A stretch of DNA of 64,000 nucleotides from Bryobacteraceae bacterium (GCA_947458745.1 CANGYQ010000012.1:88194-152193); one strand, 5' to 3'; shown: positions 46,687 through 55,282, numbered from the stretch's first letter. Notes: generated by a model not told the origin, from the sequence alone. Translations and numbers: made by a program.

Positions 46687-46759
46687 GATAGCCCCATGCG
46701 TCAGCTTGGGGCTTCTTCCCTCGGCCATAGCAGGCCCCAAGCTGACGCATGGGGCTATC
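46687..46759. repeat. Palindromic repeat pair, family 2, copies 2 and 3
   Basis: Two 26-base copies in opposite orientation, at 46687-46712 and 46734-46759, separated by 21 bases. Each begins GATAGCCCCATGCGTCAGCT in its own orientation and continues with TGGGGC. The core is identical to the single copy at 19043-19066. As RNA the pair can form a 26-bp stem with internal smaller hairpins, like a BIME made of REP units. Confidence 0.8.
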
Positions 46760-46820
46760 AACAGCGGCGTGAGGCGGTGGCTCGATTTGAGGGCGATTGT
46801 GGGCTGGTTCCGCGGGCCCG

Positions 46821-46841
46821 TCCTGCAGATCGCGGATCGGT
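46821..46841 (-). repeat. Dispersed intergenic repeat, family 3, inverted copy
   Basis: Read on the minus strand it is ACCGATCCGCGATCTGCAGG plus one A. It matches the copy at 8900 at 18 of 21 positions. It lies immediately downstream of the gcdH stop. Confidence 0.45.
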
Positions 46842-46845
46842 TGGC

Positions 46846-48012
46846 TTATTTGTAGGCTGCGATGCCGGTTACGCGTTCGCCGATTACTAGGGTGTGGATG
46901 TGGTCGGTACCCTCGTAGGTTTTTACCGTTTCCAGGTTGCACAGGTGGCGCATGATTGGGTAGTCGTCCATGATACCGTTACCGCCTAGCAGGTCGCGGG
47001 AGAGGCGGGCGCAGTCGAGGGCCATGGCGACGTTGTTGCGCTTCAGCATCGACACATGCGCGGCGTCCAGCTTGCCTTCGTCTTTCAGGCGGCCGCAGTG
47101 GAGGGCGAGCAGTTGCGCTTTGGTGATCTCGGTGATCATGACGGCCAGCTTCTCCTGCACCAGTTGGTGCGAGGCGATTGGTTTGTCGTCGAACTGCTTG
47201 CGGAGGATGGTGTATTGCCGGGCGGTCTCGTAGCAGTCCATGGCCGCGCCGATGACGCCCCAGCCGATGCCGAAGCGGGCTTGGGTGAGGCAGCCGAGCG
47301 GTGCTTTCAGACCTTTGCCGTTGGGCAGCATGTTTTCCTGCGACACGCGGCAATCAGAGAAGGCCAGGCTGGAGGTGACGGAGGCGCGCATGGAGAGCTT
47401 GCCGTGGATATCAGAGGTGGAGTAGCCGGGCGTGCCGCGTTCGACGAGGAAGCCGCGGATGCCGTCAGGCGTGCGGGCCCACACTACCGCGACGTCCGCC
47501 AGACTGCCATTGGTGATCCAGGTCTTTTCGCCATTCAGCACCCAATCTGACCCGTCCAGCACGGCGCGCGTCTTCATGCCGGCGGGGTTGGAGCCGAAGT
47601 CCGGTTCGGTCAAGCCAAAGCAGCCGATTGCTTCACCGGAAGCGAGCTTGGGCAGCCACTTTTCTTTCTGGGCGTCGCTGCCGTAGGTCATGATCGGGTA
47701 CATCACCAGCGCGCCTTGGACGCTGACGAAGCTGCGGAGGCCGGAATCGCCGCGTTCGATCTCTTGCATCAGCAGGCCGTATTCGACGTTCGACATGCCG
47801 GCGCAGCCGTAGCCTTCCAGGTTCGCTCCCAGGAAGCCGAGCGCACCCATTTCGCGGGCCAGATCCTGAAAGCCTTGCCCTTCGTTCCAGGCCTGCTTGA
47901 TGCGGGGCATCACTTTGTCGTCAATGAATTGGCGCGCCGTTTGCCGGACCATCAGTTCCTGCTCAGAGAACTGGGAATCGATGAGAAGGTAGTCCACCCC
48001 TTTGAAGGCCAT
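46846..48012 (-). CDS. gcdH: Glutaryl-CoA dehydrogenase
   Basis: A 388-residue acyl-CoA dehydrogenase that oxidises and decarboxylates glutaryl-CoA to crotonyl-CoA, in lysine and aromatic breakdown. The family motifs are CFGLTEPDFGSNPAGM (FAD/substrate binding) and WITNGSLADVAVVWAR. The catalytic Glu is in TYEGTDHIHTL, as in GCDH. The N terminus LIDSQFSEQELMVRQTARQFI is also typical of this subgroup. A perfect 8-bp palindrome lies about 40 bases upstream. No electron-transfer flavoprotein gene is adjacent. Confidence 0.9.
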   Translation of the reverse strand: MAFKGVDYLLIDSQFSEQELMVRQTARQFIDDKVMPRIKQAWNEGQGFQDLAREMGALGFLGANLEGYGCAGMSNVEYGLLMQEIERGDSGLRSFVSVQGALVMYPIMTYGSDAQKEKWLPKLASGEAIGCFGLTEPDFGSNPAGMKTRAVLDGSDWVLNGEKTWITNGSLADVAVVWARTPDGIRGFLVERGTPGYSTSDIHGKLSMRASVTSSLAFSDCRVSQENMLPNGKGLKAPLGCLTQARFGIGWGVIGAAMDCYETARQYTILRKQFDDKPIASHQLVQEKLAVMITEITKAQLLALHCGRLKDEGKLDAAHVSMLKRNNVAMALDCARLSRDLLGGNGIMDDYPIMRHLCNLETVKTYEGTDHIHTLVIGERVTGIAAYK

Positions 48013-48053
48013 GATTCGATTCTAACAGTCCAGGTCGTCGCGCCCGGAGACCG

Positions 48054-48079
48054 CTTACTGACGTGCGCGGCTCAGTAAG
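48054..48079. promoter_or_regulatory. Candidate operator palindrome upstream of gcdH
   Basis: CTTACTGA (48054-48061) and TCAGTAAG (48072-48079) are perfect complements 10 bases apart, starting 42 bases upstream of the gcdH ATG. The spacing suits a TetR- or GntR-type dimer, classes that often control acyl-CoA genes. No T-run follows, so a terminator is unlikely. Confidence 0.35.
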
Positions 48080-48253
48080 GCACGGCAGCGCACTGTAAGA
48101 CAATGATTCTACTCAAGCCGCGGGCGTCACTGGGCGGTCTTTGCCACGGTCGGCGCAGCTCTCTCCCCCGGATGGGACCAGTGGCGCTGCGGATGGGGTG
48201 AGAGGGAAAATCTGCCGAAACCGGACGGTCTTCTCCAGACATCCAAGAGAGCG

Positions 48254-49072
48254 ATGCTTGTCCCTATTTTCCTGCTGTTGGCGGCTGACCGGTTGACCGA
48301 TCCGGTGGAGATTGTGCAAAAACTAGCCACCGCGGACCGGCGCAACCGCGAAGTGGCCCGCCAGTACACCTTCATCAGCCGTTCCGAGGATCGCGAGTTG
48401 GACGATCGCGGCAAGGTGAAGAAGACGGAATCGACGACGGAGGAAGTCACGTTTCTGCAAGGGCGTTACTATGCCCGGAAGGTGGCCAAGAACGACAAGC
48501 CGCTTTCGGCTGCTGAGGCGGCCAAGGAAGAGGAGAAATTCCGGAAAGAGGCTGCCAAGCGCGAGCGGGAGTCCCGCGATGAGAGCGCCAAACTGGCGCG
48601 GGAGCAAGCGCGGGAGCGGGAGGAGTTCCGGAAGCTGATCGATGAGATCGTGAAGGCGTACGAGTTGAAGCTGGAGGGTGTGGAGAGCAAGGATCAGCGG
48701 GAGGTGTACCGGATTTCCGCCACGCCGCGCCGTGACTACAACCGTCGGATGCCACCTTATTCGGTGCTGAAGAGCCTGCAGGGCAACATGTGGATTGATT
48801 GCGAGGAGTTTCAACTGGTGAAGGTGGAGGCCGATGTGATCCGCAACTTCTCGCTGGGGTTGGTGCTGGCGCGCATTTCGGCCGGCACGCGGCTCTCCTT
48901 TGAGCAGGCGCGCGTGAACGGCGAGGTGTGGCTGCCGAAGTTTGCCGCCGCGAAGATCGATGGCCGTTTAGGGGTATTCAAGAAGGTCCGGGAGGAACTG
49001 GAGACGACGTGGAAAGACTTCCGGAAATTCTCGACCGAGTCTCGAATTCTGGAGACTTCTGAAATCAAATAG
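48254..49072 (+). CDS. Exported hypothetical protein with charged helix
   Basis: A 272-residue protein with a short hydrophobic start (MLVPIFLLLAADRL). A highly charged coiled coil runs from about 85 to 130 (SAAEAAKEEEKFRKEAAKRE onward), inserted in what otherwise looks like a beta-sheet protein (YTFISRSEDRELDDRG, MWIDCEEFQLVKVEADVI, VWLPKFAAAKIDGRLG). The C-terminal part resembles LolA/outer-membrane lipoprotein-sorting-like domains found in acidobacteria. Function unknown. Confidence 0.7.
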   Translation: MLVPIFLLLAADRLTDPVEIVQKLATADRRNREVARQYTFISRSEDRELDDRGKVKKTESTTEEVTFLQGRYYARKVAKNDKPLSAAEAAKEEEKFRKEAAKRERESRDESAKLAREQAREREEFRKLIDEIVKAYELKLEGVESKDQREVYRISATPRRDYNRRMPPYSVLKSLQGNMWIDCEEFQLVKVEADVIRNFSLGLVLARISAGTRLSFEQARVNGEVWLPKFAAAKIDGRLGVFKKVREELETTWKDFRKFSTESRILETSEIK

Positions 49073-49204
49073 TCATTCCGCTTCGCTATACTGGCTCTTC
49101 TCAAAAGAGAACTGCGGGGTTACTTCCTCTGCTTTCAGGAAGCGTGCCCGCTCTGATTCGACCTTGGGCGCCCATGGAGGTGCCGATCTAGAGGTGACAG
49201 AGAA

Positions 49205-49384
49205 GTGTCCTACGAACGCCACTATTACACGCGCCCGCGGCTGATTCCGCCGGCGATTCCGATTTCGCTGCTGCTGGCCACGGCCCTCTATCTGGCGGGC
49301 CACTTCATTGAATTGCCCTCTGTCAGCGGCGATCAAAACAGTCATCCTGTGGCCAGCGCGACCGGGTATTCACCCGGAAGATAA
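49205..49384 (+). CDS. Small single-span membrane protein (59 aa)
   Basis: A GTG start at 49205 preceded by AGAGGTGACAGAGAA gives 59 codons up to TAA. The N terminus is basic and aromatic (SYERHYYTRPRLIPPAIPIS), the middle is a plausible membrane helix (ISLLLATALYLAGHFI), and the C-terminal 25 residues are polar. It fills most of the gap between the charged-helix gene and rbfA. I do not recognise the family. Confidence 0.45.
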   Translation: MSYERHYYTRPRLIPPAIPISLLLATALYLAGHFIELPSVSGDQNSHPVASATGYSPGR

Positions 49385-49506
49385 CGGCGGTTGTCCGACC
49401 CTCTCTAGCCGGCCCGAAGCGCCTGCTTCCACTGGCGGTGACGGCTTGGCGACACTATTTTGGCCGTAATCTAGTCAAAACCGCCCCAAAGTGGGACCAT
49501 TGAGGT

Positions 49507-49890
49507 ATGGAAGCCCATCGTGCCGAACGCCTTGCTGGGGCGTTGCGCGAAGAACTATACGAGATTGTTAATTTTGAAGTCTCTGATCCGCGCGTCGGCA
49601 GCGTCGAAATCGCCGCGATTGAACTATCGCCGGACGGCCGGCGTGCCGTAGTTCGGGTGCAAACTCAAACAGATGAGGCACTTGCGGCGCTGATTCACGC
49701 CGGGGCGTTCATCCGGCATGAACTGGCGGAGCGACTGGATCTGTTCCGGGTGCCGGACCTGAAGTTTGAAGCAGCCTCCAACCTGGGCCCTCCGGCCCGC
49801 ATCGAAAGTCTGCTGAAACGGGTCAAGCGCGGACGCGGCCGGGATGGGGCCACCCCGCCCCCTGCAGGTCAAAAAAGTCCAGCGGAATGA
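49507..49890 (+). CDS. rbfA: 30S ribosome-binding factor A
   Basis: A 127-residue protein that assists 16S rRNA 5' end maturation and cold adaptation. The RbfA KH-like fold is visible: RAERLAGALREELYEIVNFE, SDPRVGSVEIAAIELSPDG, RHELAERLDLFRVPDLKFE. The C terminus is a basic Gly/Arg/Pro-rich tail. It is not in the nusA-infB operon, which lies 13 kb away. Its stop overlaps the apbE ATG (ATGA), so it heads rbfA-apbE-hemE. Confidence 0.9.
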   Translation: MEAHRAERLAGALREELYEIVNFEVSDPRVGSVEIAAIELSPDGRRAVVRVQTQTDEALAALIHAGAFIRHELAERLDLFRVPDLKFEAASNLGPPARIESLLKRVKRGRGRDGATPPPAGQKSPAE

Positions 49891-50885
49891 AACAGTTTGT
49901 GCTAGTTTTGTGGTTGGTCCAGGCAACTGGACTATGCGCCCCTCCTACGCCAAACGGGGCTTCGCGCCTTGAAGTTCAACGCTTTGAGGCCAGCCGCGAT
50001 GCCATGGGCGGGACGTTTACGGTGGTCGTCTACGGCGCCGACCGTACCCAAGTGGAAGGAGCCGCGGCCCTCGCTTTGGAAGAGGCGGTCCGCCTGGATC
50101 AATTGTTGTCCAACTATAAGCAAAGCAGCGAATGGAGCACGGTGAATCGCGAAGCGCGCCAGCGCCCCACCGTGATTTCGCGCGAGTTATTTGACCTGCT
50201 GGCTGCCTGCAAACGCTATTCCGAACAAAGCGAAGGCACTTTTGATATCACCGTCGGTCCGCTGATGCGGGTCTGGGGCTTCTACAAGGGTTCCGGCAAG
50301 CTGCCGCACCGGGCGGAAGTGCGGGAAGCGTTGGACAAGATCGGGTCGAGCAACATTCAGTTGGAGGCCGCGGGGCGGACGGTTCGCTTTTCCAAGCCGA
50401 CGCTGGAAATGGACCCGGGCGGCATCGGCAAGGGCTATGCGGTGGACCGCATGGTGGACGTGTTGAAGCAGAGCAAGGTGACCTCGGCGTTTATCTCCGC
50501 TTCCGGCAGCAGCCTCTACGGCCTGGGCCACCCGCCCAGTGAGCCGCGCGGCTGGCGCGTCAACATCCGCCACCCCCGCGAGGCCAACAAAGAGATCCAG
50601 GAAGTGTTTCTCCGCAACGAGTCCATGTCGACCTCCGGCTCCCAGGAGAAGTTCTTTACCGCGGAAGGCAAGGTTTACAGCCATATCATGGATCCCCGGA
50701 CCGGTTACCCGGCTCAGGGGCGGCTGCAAGTATCGGTGGTAGCCGCCAAGGCCCTCGATAGCGAAGCCTGGACCAAGCCGATTTTCATTCAAGGCCGCCA
50801 ATGGGCGGCTCAACATAAACCGACAGGCCTTCGCGCCTACATTTGTGACGACAAACGGGAACTTTCATGCGCGTGGCTCCAATGA
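49887..50885 (+). CDS. apbE: FAD:protein FMN transferase
   Basis: A 332-residue ApbE-family enzyme that attaches FMN to a threonine of target flavoproteins such as NQR or RNF subunits. The motifs are MGGTFTVVVYG near the start, LLSNYKQSSEWSTVN (substrate binding), GTFDITVGPLMRVWGF, DPGGIGKGYAVDRM, and the metal-binding HIMDPRTGYPA. A signal peptide (about 1-18) sends it outside the cytoplasm. It is coupled to rbfA by an ATGA overlap and overlaps hemE by 19 bases. No RNF/NQR target is in the window. Confidence 0.95.
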   Translation: MKQFVLVLWLVQATGLCAPPTPNGASRLEVQRFEASRDAMGGTFTVVVYGADRTQVEGAAALALEEAVRLDQLLSNYKQSSEWSTVNREARQRPTVISRELFDLLAACKRYSEQSEGTFDITVGPLMRVWGFYKGSGKLPHRAEVREALDKIGSSNIQLEAAGRTVRFSKPTLEMDPGGIGKGYAVDRMVDVLKQSKVTSAFISASGSSLYGLGHPPSEPRGWRVNIRHPREANKEIQEVFLRNESMSTSGSQEKFFTAEGKVYSHIMDPRTGYPAQGRLQVSVVAAKALDSEAWTKPIFIQGRQWAAQHKPTGLRAYICDDKRELSCAWLQ

Positions 50886-51904
50886 CCAGCCGTTTTCTTG
50901 ATGCCTGCCGCCGCCGGCCCACTGATGTGCGGCCCGTGTGGTTTATGCGCCAGGCGGGACGATACCTGAAGCCGTACCGCGACATTCGCGCGAAAAACGG
51001 CATCCTCGACATCTGCAAGCGCCCGGATCTGGCCGCGCAGGTGACGCTGCAACCGGTCGAGATTCTCGACGTGGACGCAGCGATCATCTTTGCTGACCTG
51101 CTGCTGCCGGTGGAGCCGATGGGCTTGAAGCTGCGCTTTGTGGCCGGCGAAGGCCCGCAGATCGACAACCCGATCGAGAATTCCACCGACATCGATAGCC
51201 TCTCCATCTCGAACACGGATGACCTGGGCTATGTCGGCGAGTCGATCCAACTGGTGACCCGCGCGCTTGACGGCCGCGTCCCGGTGATCGGCTTTGTGGG
51301 CGCGCCGTTTACGCTCGCCAGCTACATGATCGAAGGCGGCCCCTCCCGCACCTTCCTGCGCACCAAGCAGATGATGTACCGCAACGAGACGTTGTGGCGT
51401 CGGCTGATGGGTAAGCTGGTGGACGTGTTGGGACCGTTCGCGCTGATGCAGGTGGCGGCCGGTGCCAAAGCGATCCAGGTGTTCGATAGCTGGGTGGGCG
51501 CCCTCGGTCCGGACGACTACGTCCGCTTCGTCGCTCCGTATTCCCGCGCCCTGATCGAGCGCATCCGCACCGCCAATGTCCCAGTGATCCACTTCGGCAC
51601 CGGCGTCGCGGGCTTCTTCAAGGAACTGCATGCCGCGGGTGGCGATGTGATGGGCGTCGATTGGCGCATCAACATCGACCAAGCCTGGATGGACATCAGC
51701 TACCGCTCGGCCGTCCAAGGCAACCTGGACCCGGCCGCCCTGTTCGCCCCGCTGCCGGAATTGAAGGCCAAGGTCCACGAACAGCTGAAACGCACGGGCA
51801 CCCGCCCGGGCCACATCTTCAACCTGGGCCACGGCATTTTGCCGGAGACCCCGGTGGAAGCAGTGAAGGCTTGCGTGCAGATGGTCCGCGAGTTTCGGGC
51901 TTAG
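50867..51904 (+). CDS. hemE: Uroporphyrinogen decarboxylase
   Basis: A 345-residue TIM-barrel enzyme that converts uroporphyrinogen III to coproporphyrinogen III for heme. PVWFMRQAGRYLKPYR is the N-terminal signature with the catalytic arginines; GFVGAPFTLASYMIEGG is the second signature, and NLGHGILPETP lies near the C terminus. The first ATG at 50867 overlaps apbE by 19 bases; ATG at 50882 is an alternative. Third gene of the rbfA-apbE-hemE unit. Confidence 0.95.
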   Translation: MRVAPMTSRFLDACRRRPTDVRPVWFMRQAGRYLKPYRDIRAKNGILDICKRPDLAAQVTLQPVEILDVDAAIIFADLLLPVEPMGLKLRFVAGEGPQIDNPIENSTDIDSLSISNTDDLGYVGESIQLVTRALDGRVPVIGFVGAPFTLASYMIEGGPSRTFLRTKQMMYRNETLWRRLMGKLVDVLGPFALMQVAAGAKAIQVFDSWVGALGPDDYVRFVAPYSRALIERIRTANVPVIHFGTGVAGFFKELHAAGGDVMGVDWRINIDQAWMDISYRSAVQGNLDPAALFAPLPELKAKVHEQLKRTGTRPGHIFNLGHGILPETPVEAVKACVQMVREFRA

Positions 51905-51921
51905 TTTCACTAGTCGTGCAG

Positions 51922-52068
51922 ACCGAGCCGCGACCAGCAGGAGCGGTCTGCCCTCAAAACGTACATCAGCACTGATTGGCGGAGTAACTCGATTCGCATC
52001 CATCCCCCTGCGTTGCTCAGCATTCTGGGTGAGATGGGCGAGGCCCCTCCTGCAGGTCGGGACTCGGT
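51922..52068. repeat. Family-3 repeat pair in inverted orientation
   Basis: The plus-oriented copy (51922-51955) begins ACCGAGCCGCGACCAGCAGG and matches the copy at 8900 at 31 of 34 bases. An inverted copy lies at 52047-52068 (19 of 22 matching over the core). The 91 bases between them hold no gene. The region separates hemE from the DUF433 gene. Confidence 0.6.
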
Positions 52069-52182
52069 TGGAGGCGTGGGCCCACAAGGTAGCGCGGCGC
52101 CCGTCATTAACCGATATCCCCCGCCCGCAATCGCTTCCGGGCCCCATATTCTTCTGCGTCCGCCAGGGCGGGCTCAGTGATG

Positions 52183-52593
52183 TCAACGCGGAAGGCCAAG
52201 CTTATCGCTTAGTTCTTGTAGCGCTTCGCGGGCGGGCCGTACCCGGCCGTCCTGGTCTGCTTCGATTCCCGCCCGGATGGCGCTGACCGCTTCTAACCGT
52301 GCACGCAATCCAGCAGGCTGGGAATCGGCCAGCCCAGCACTCGCTTCCGTTTCCATCTGTTTGCGGGACGCAAGGTAAAGCTCCAAGTCTGCCTTGTGCC
52401 GCAGGTAGTAGCCGATCACCTCGTAGACATCGGGGAGGCTCACGCTCGGAAACATGTCGACGATCTCTTCGGCCGAGCAGCCTTTCTCGAAGGCATGCAC
52501 GATACTGTCCAAGCTCACCCGCGTGCCGCCCACACGGTAGACACCATTCGGGTCAATGGCCAGCGGGACGAGTTCCACCAATTCGGCGACCAC
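52183..52593 (-). CDS. DUF433 protein (antitoxin-like) with extra C-terminal tail
   Basis: A 136-residue protein. Residues about 12-75 (PNGVYRVGGTRVSLDSIVHA, FEKGCSAEEIVDMFPSVSL) match DUF433, a winged-helix domain found in antitoxins. The last 35 residues (VSAIRAGIEADQDGRVRPAR and on) resemble the C-terminal pattern of RelB-like antitoxins (AIRxGLxDxxxGRxxP). No toxin gene is adjacent. The start is GTG at 52593. Confidence 0.65.
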   Translation of the reverse strand: MVAELVELVPLAIDPNGVYRVGGTRVSLDSIVHAFEKGCSAEEIVDMFPSVSLPDVYEVIGYYLRHKADLELYLASRKQMETEASAGLADSQPAGLRARLEAVSAIRAGIEADQDGRVRPAREALQELSDKLGLPR

Positions 52594-52727
52594 GCCCCGA
52601 TCGTCACACGAATTACCCGCCCATCAACCCCTGACTTCGGTCAGCGCCCCCACCCTGTAGTCATCCCGACTTCCCTCCGATAGCTAGAAGTGTTCGTGTT
52701 GACCTCAATTCTGCCGCAGGACCGCCC

Positions 52728-55178
52728 GTGAGCCCGGAACAGTGGGAGCGGCTAGAGACGGCTGTCACCGCGCTCTTGACGCCATCGTTGGACGCTGACG
52801 CCCATCTGAGGGGCTTGGAGCAGGCCGTGGTGGCCTCCGCCGCGTCTGATTCGGGCTGGGAGGCGGCGTCCTCCGGGCAGGCGGCCAAGCTGCGGCCGGG
52901 TGATCCGTTTGGCGATTGGCATCTGCTGCGGGAACTGGACGGTGGGCCGATGGGGAGCGCTTGGCTGGCGGAGGGCAACGACGGTGGCCGTCCGCGGCAG
53001 GTGGTGGTGAAGTTGGTCCCTGTCTCTCTCGTTGACCCGGAGTTGCGCCGTCAGTTTGCGCGGGAGATCCGGCTGCTGGCCCGCCTGCAACACCCCGCAA
53101 TTGCCGAACTGATTGACGCTGGCATGGGGCCCGGGGGCAATGCTTACTTCATTCTCGAATCGGTGGAAGGCATACCACTCACCGAATGGACGGACGAGCC
53201 GCTGACCCGCCGCGTGGATCTGATGGTGGACGTGGTGCGGGCTGTACAGTTTGCCCACAGCCAGATGGTGCTGCACCTGGACCTGCAGCCGAACCGAGTG
53301 CTGGTGACCAGCGATGGTCTGCCGAAGTTGCTCGAGTTTGGTTTGGCGCGCCTGGAATCAGAGGACTTGGCCGATCCAGAGGGCTTGGCGATCTCGACGG
53401 CGGCCCCGAGCCTGGAATACGCCAGCCCGGAACAGTTGCTGGAGCAGGAAGCCACGGCGGCTTCGGACGTCTACTCGCTGGGCCTGCTCGCCTTTGAGCT
53501 GTTCACCGGGCAGCCGGCTCGACCGTGGCCGGAACTGCCCGACCGGCGACTGCTGCTCGATGCGGATACCTGGGCTTTGCCGGATGCCGACCTGCCATCG
53601 GACTTGCGCCGGATGCTGGAACGGGCGGCCCACCCGGACCCCGTGCGGCGCTACGAGTCCGCCTCGGCGTTTGCGGAAGATCTGGCGCGGTTCGCTTCCG
53701 GTGAATCAGAAGCCGTACCCCCGCCCCAAACCACCGACGCGCCGGCTGGTTGGCGAGACTTGGCCCAGCGGTACCGGTCTGGGCTGATCGGCATGGCCGC
53801 GCTGGTGGCCGTGTTGCTGGCGGTAGCCGCCGGTGGAGGGTGGCAGGCGATGCAAGCCACGCGGCAGCGAGAAGCGGCCGTCGCCAGCCAGCGCAAAGCG
53901 GAACAGACCGCGGCAGCCCAGGCGACGGCACGTCAAGCGGCGGAGCGCGCGCGCGATCAAGCCGTGGCCAGCCGTTTGGCCACTTTGCAGCAGCGCGATG
54001 CCGCCAATGCCCGCCTGGGTGAAGTGCTGGACTTGAGCCATGCCACCATTGACGGCACCTATCGCGCCATCCGGGATCTGCCCGGTGCGACCGCCGCCAC
54101 CGCCGGCATTCTGCGGCAAACCGTCGCCACCATCGAGCAATGGGAAGATCCGGATGCCCCCGATCCGCGCATCGGGGAGCTGTTGGCTGACGCCTACGCC
54201 GGCTTAGCGGGCCTGATCGGTGCCGACAGCAGCAAGCCGGGCGAACTGCGTGAAGCCTGGACACTGCGCCAGAAGGAGATCGCGCTGCGTACCCGGCTGA
54301 TCGAACAGACGCGCGTGAAACCGAACGCCGAGCGGCATCTGGCGGAAGCGCATCTGGACCACTGGCTGTTGGGCCAGCGGCTGGGGCAACCGGTTCCCGC
54401 TGGCGTTATCGGACAGTGGGAGGGCACTTGGGTCCGCTGGCTGAAAGCGAGTCCGCGGGACCGGGCGGTGCTGCGCGGGGCGGGGCTGTATTACTTTTGC
54501 CGCTTCCTTCTGCTTCCCTCTGGCGGGGCGTCAAATCTCAAGTCCGCCATTCGTTACTGGGAGTTGGAACAGAAGTTGAGCGGCGGGGGGGAGAGCAGTT
54601 GGCGCAGTCTGGCGTTGGCCTACCGGTCTCAAGCCGGCCTGGCGGGCACACGGCTGGAAGCGCGGCTGGCCGCTGTCACCGCTGCCAGAAGCTACGGGGA
54701 GAAGCGTCTGGAGGCGAATCCGGCCCATTCAGGGGCTCGCCGGGAACTGGCACAGGATCTGGCCGCGGCCGGCGAACTGAATTTGGAGGCCACTGACTAT
54801 GTAGCAGCGGCGGCGCTGTTCCGGTCGGCGGCGGAGCATCTGCGGACCCTGGCCGCGCGGGACGCGGGGGAACTACAGCGTCCGTCCTACCTGGGGGTGT
54901 TGCGGGGCTTGGCGGCCAGTTTATGGAAGGCCCAGGATTGGACGGCACTGGAGCAAGAAGCGGCCCAACTGCGCCGCTTGGCGGCCAAGGAAGTACCAGC
55001 CAATGACCAAGCCCTGGCGGCGCTGATCGAGGGCGACCTGGCCCAGCGGCGTCGCGATGGGCCCAAGGCGTGCGAGGCCTGGGCCCAGGCCCGCGCCGCC
55101 GCCGCGGAAGCGGCCCGGATGGGGGCCATTTTTGTGGAAGCGGAGGCACTCAGCAAACGGCAAGGGCAATGCCCGTAG
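52728..55178 (+). CDS. Membrane-anchored serine/threonine protein kinase-like protein, probable pseudokinase
   Basis: An 816-residue protein with a kinase-fold domain (about 60-330), one membrane span (about 351-371, GLIGMAALVAVLLAVAAGGGW), a coiled coil (about 375-430) and a helical, TPR-like periplasmic part. Kinase landmarks are present but altered. Lys95 in VVVKLV is kept and the HRD motif is HLD (H183, D185). The metal-binding Asn of the catalytic loop is Arg190, and DFG is EFG (E203). The P-loop is degenerate (GGPMGSAW). ATP transfer is therefore doubtful; a scaffold or sensor role is plausible. Architecture resembles the many acidobacterial kinases with extracellular TPR parts. Confidence 0.8.
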   Translation: MSPEQWERLETAVTALLTPSLDADAHLRGLEQAVVASAASDSGWEAASSGQAAKLRPGDPFGDWHLLRELDGGPMGSAWLAEGNDGGRPRQVVVKLVPVSLVDPELRRQFAREIRLLARLQHPAIAELIDAGMGPGGNAYFILESVEGIPLTEWTDEPLTRRVDLMVDVVRAVQFAHSQMVLHLDLQPNRVLVTSDGLPKLLEFGLARLESEDLADPEGLAISTAAPSLEYASPEQLLEQEATAASDVYSLGLLAFELFTGQPARPWPELPDRRLLLDADTWALPDADLPSDLRRMLERAAHPDPVRRYESASAFAEDLARFASGESEAVPPPQTTDAPAGWRDLAQRYRSGLIGMAALVAVLLAVAAGGGWQAMQATRQREAAVASQRKAEQTAAAQATARQAAERARDQAVASRLATLQQRDAANARLGEVLDLSHATIDGTYRAIRDLPGATAATAGILRQTVATIEQWEDPDAPDPRIGELLADAYAGLAGLIGADSSKPGELREAWTLRQKEIALRTRLIEQTRVKPNAERHLAEAHLDHWLLGQRLGQPVPAGVIGQWEGTWVRWLKASPRDRAVLRGAGLYYFCRFLLLPSGGASNLKSAIRYWELEQKLSGGGESSWRSLALAYRSQAGLAGTRLEARLAAVTAARSYGEKRLEANPAHSGARRELAQDLAAAGELNLEATDYVAAAALFRSAAEHLRTLAARDAGELQRPSYLGVLRGLAASLWKAQDWTALEQEAAQLRRLAAKEVPANDQALAALIEGDLAQRRRDGPKACEAWAQARAAAAEAARMGAIFVEAEALSKRQGQCP

Positions 55179-55282
55179 TCCGTTCTTGGGCGCTTACTAG
55201 GGCACACCCGCCTGCTGATTGTGCCTCCAGTCCCTTGTGGGCGGGATTGGCATGCGATCCGGCCGGGCCGTACTATCAAACT

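Larger units (their letters stand above)
46514..46845. other. Repeat-rich intergenic gap
   Basis: These 332 bases between the isomerase-like gene and the convergent gcdH hold no gene that I can support. They contain a family-2 inverted pair (46687-46759), a family-3 copy (46821-46841) that abuts the gcdH stop codon, and smaller hairpins such as CCAGCT...AGCTGG near 46609-46630. The whole gap looks like an accumulation of short palindromic repeats. Confidence 0.6.

Noticed and set aside
52183..52593. Complete toxin-antitoxin pair
   Set aside because: No toxin-like gene is adjacent on either side.
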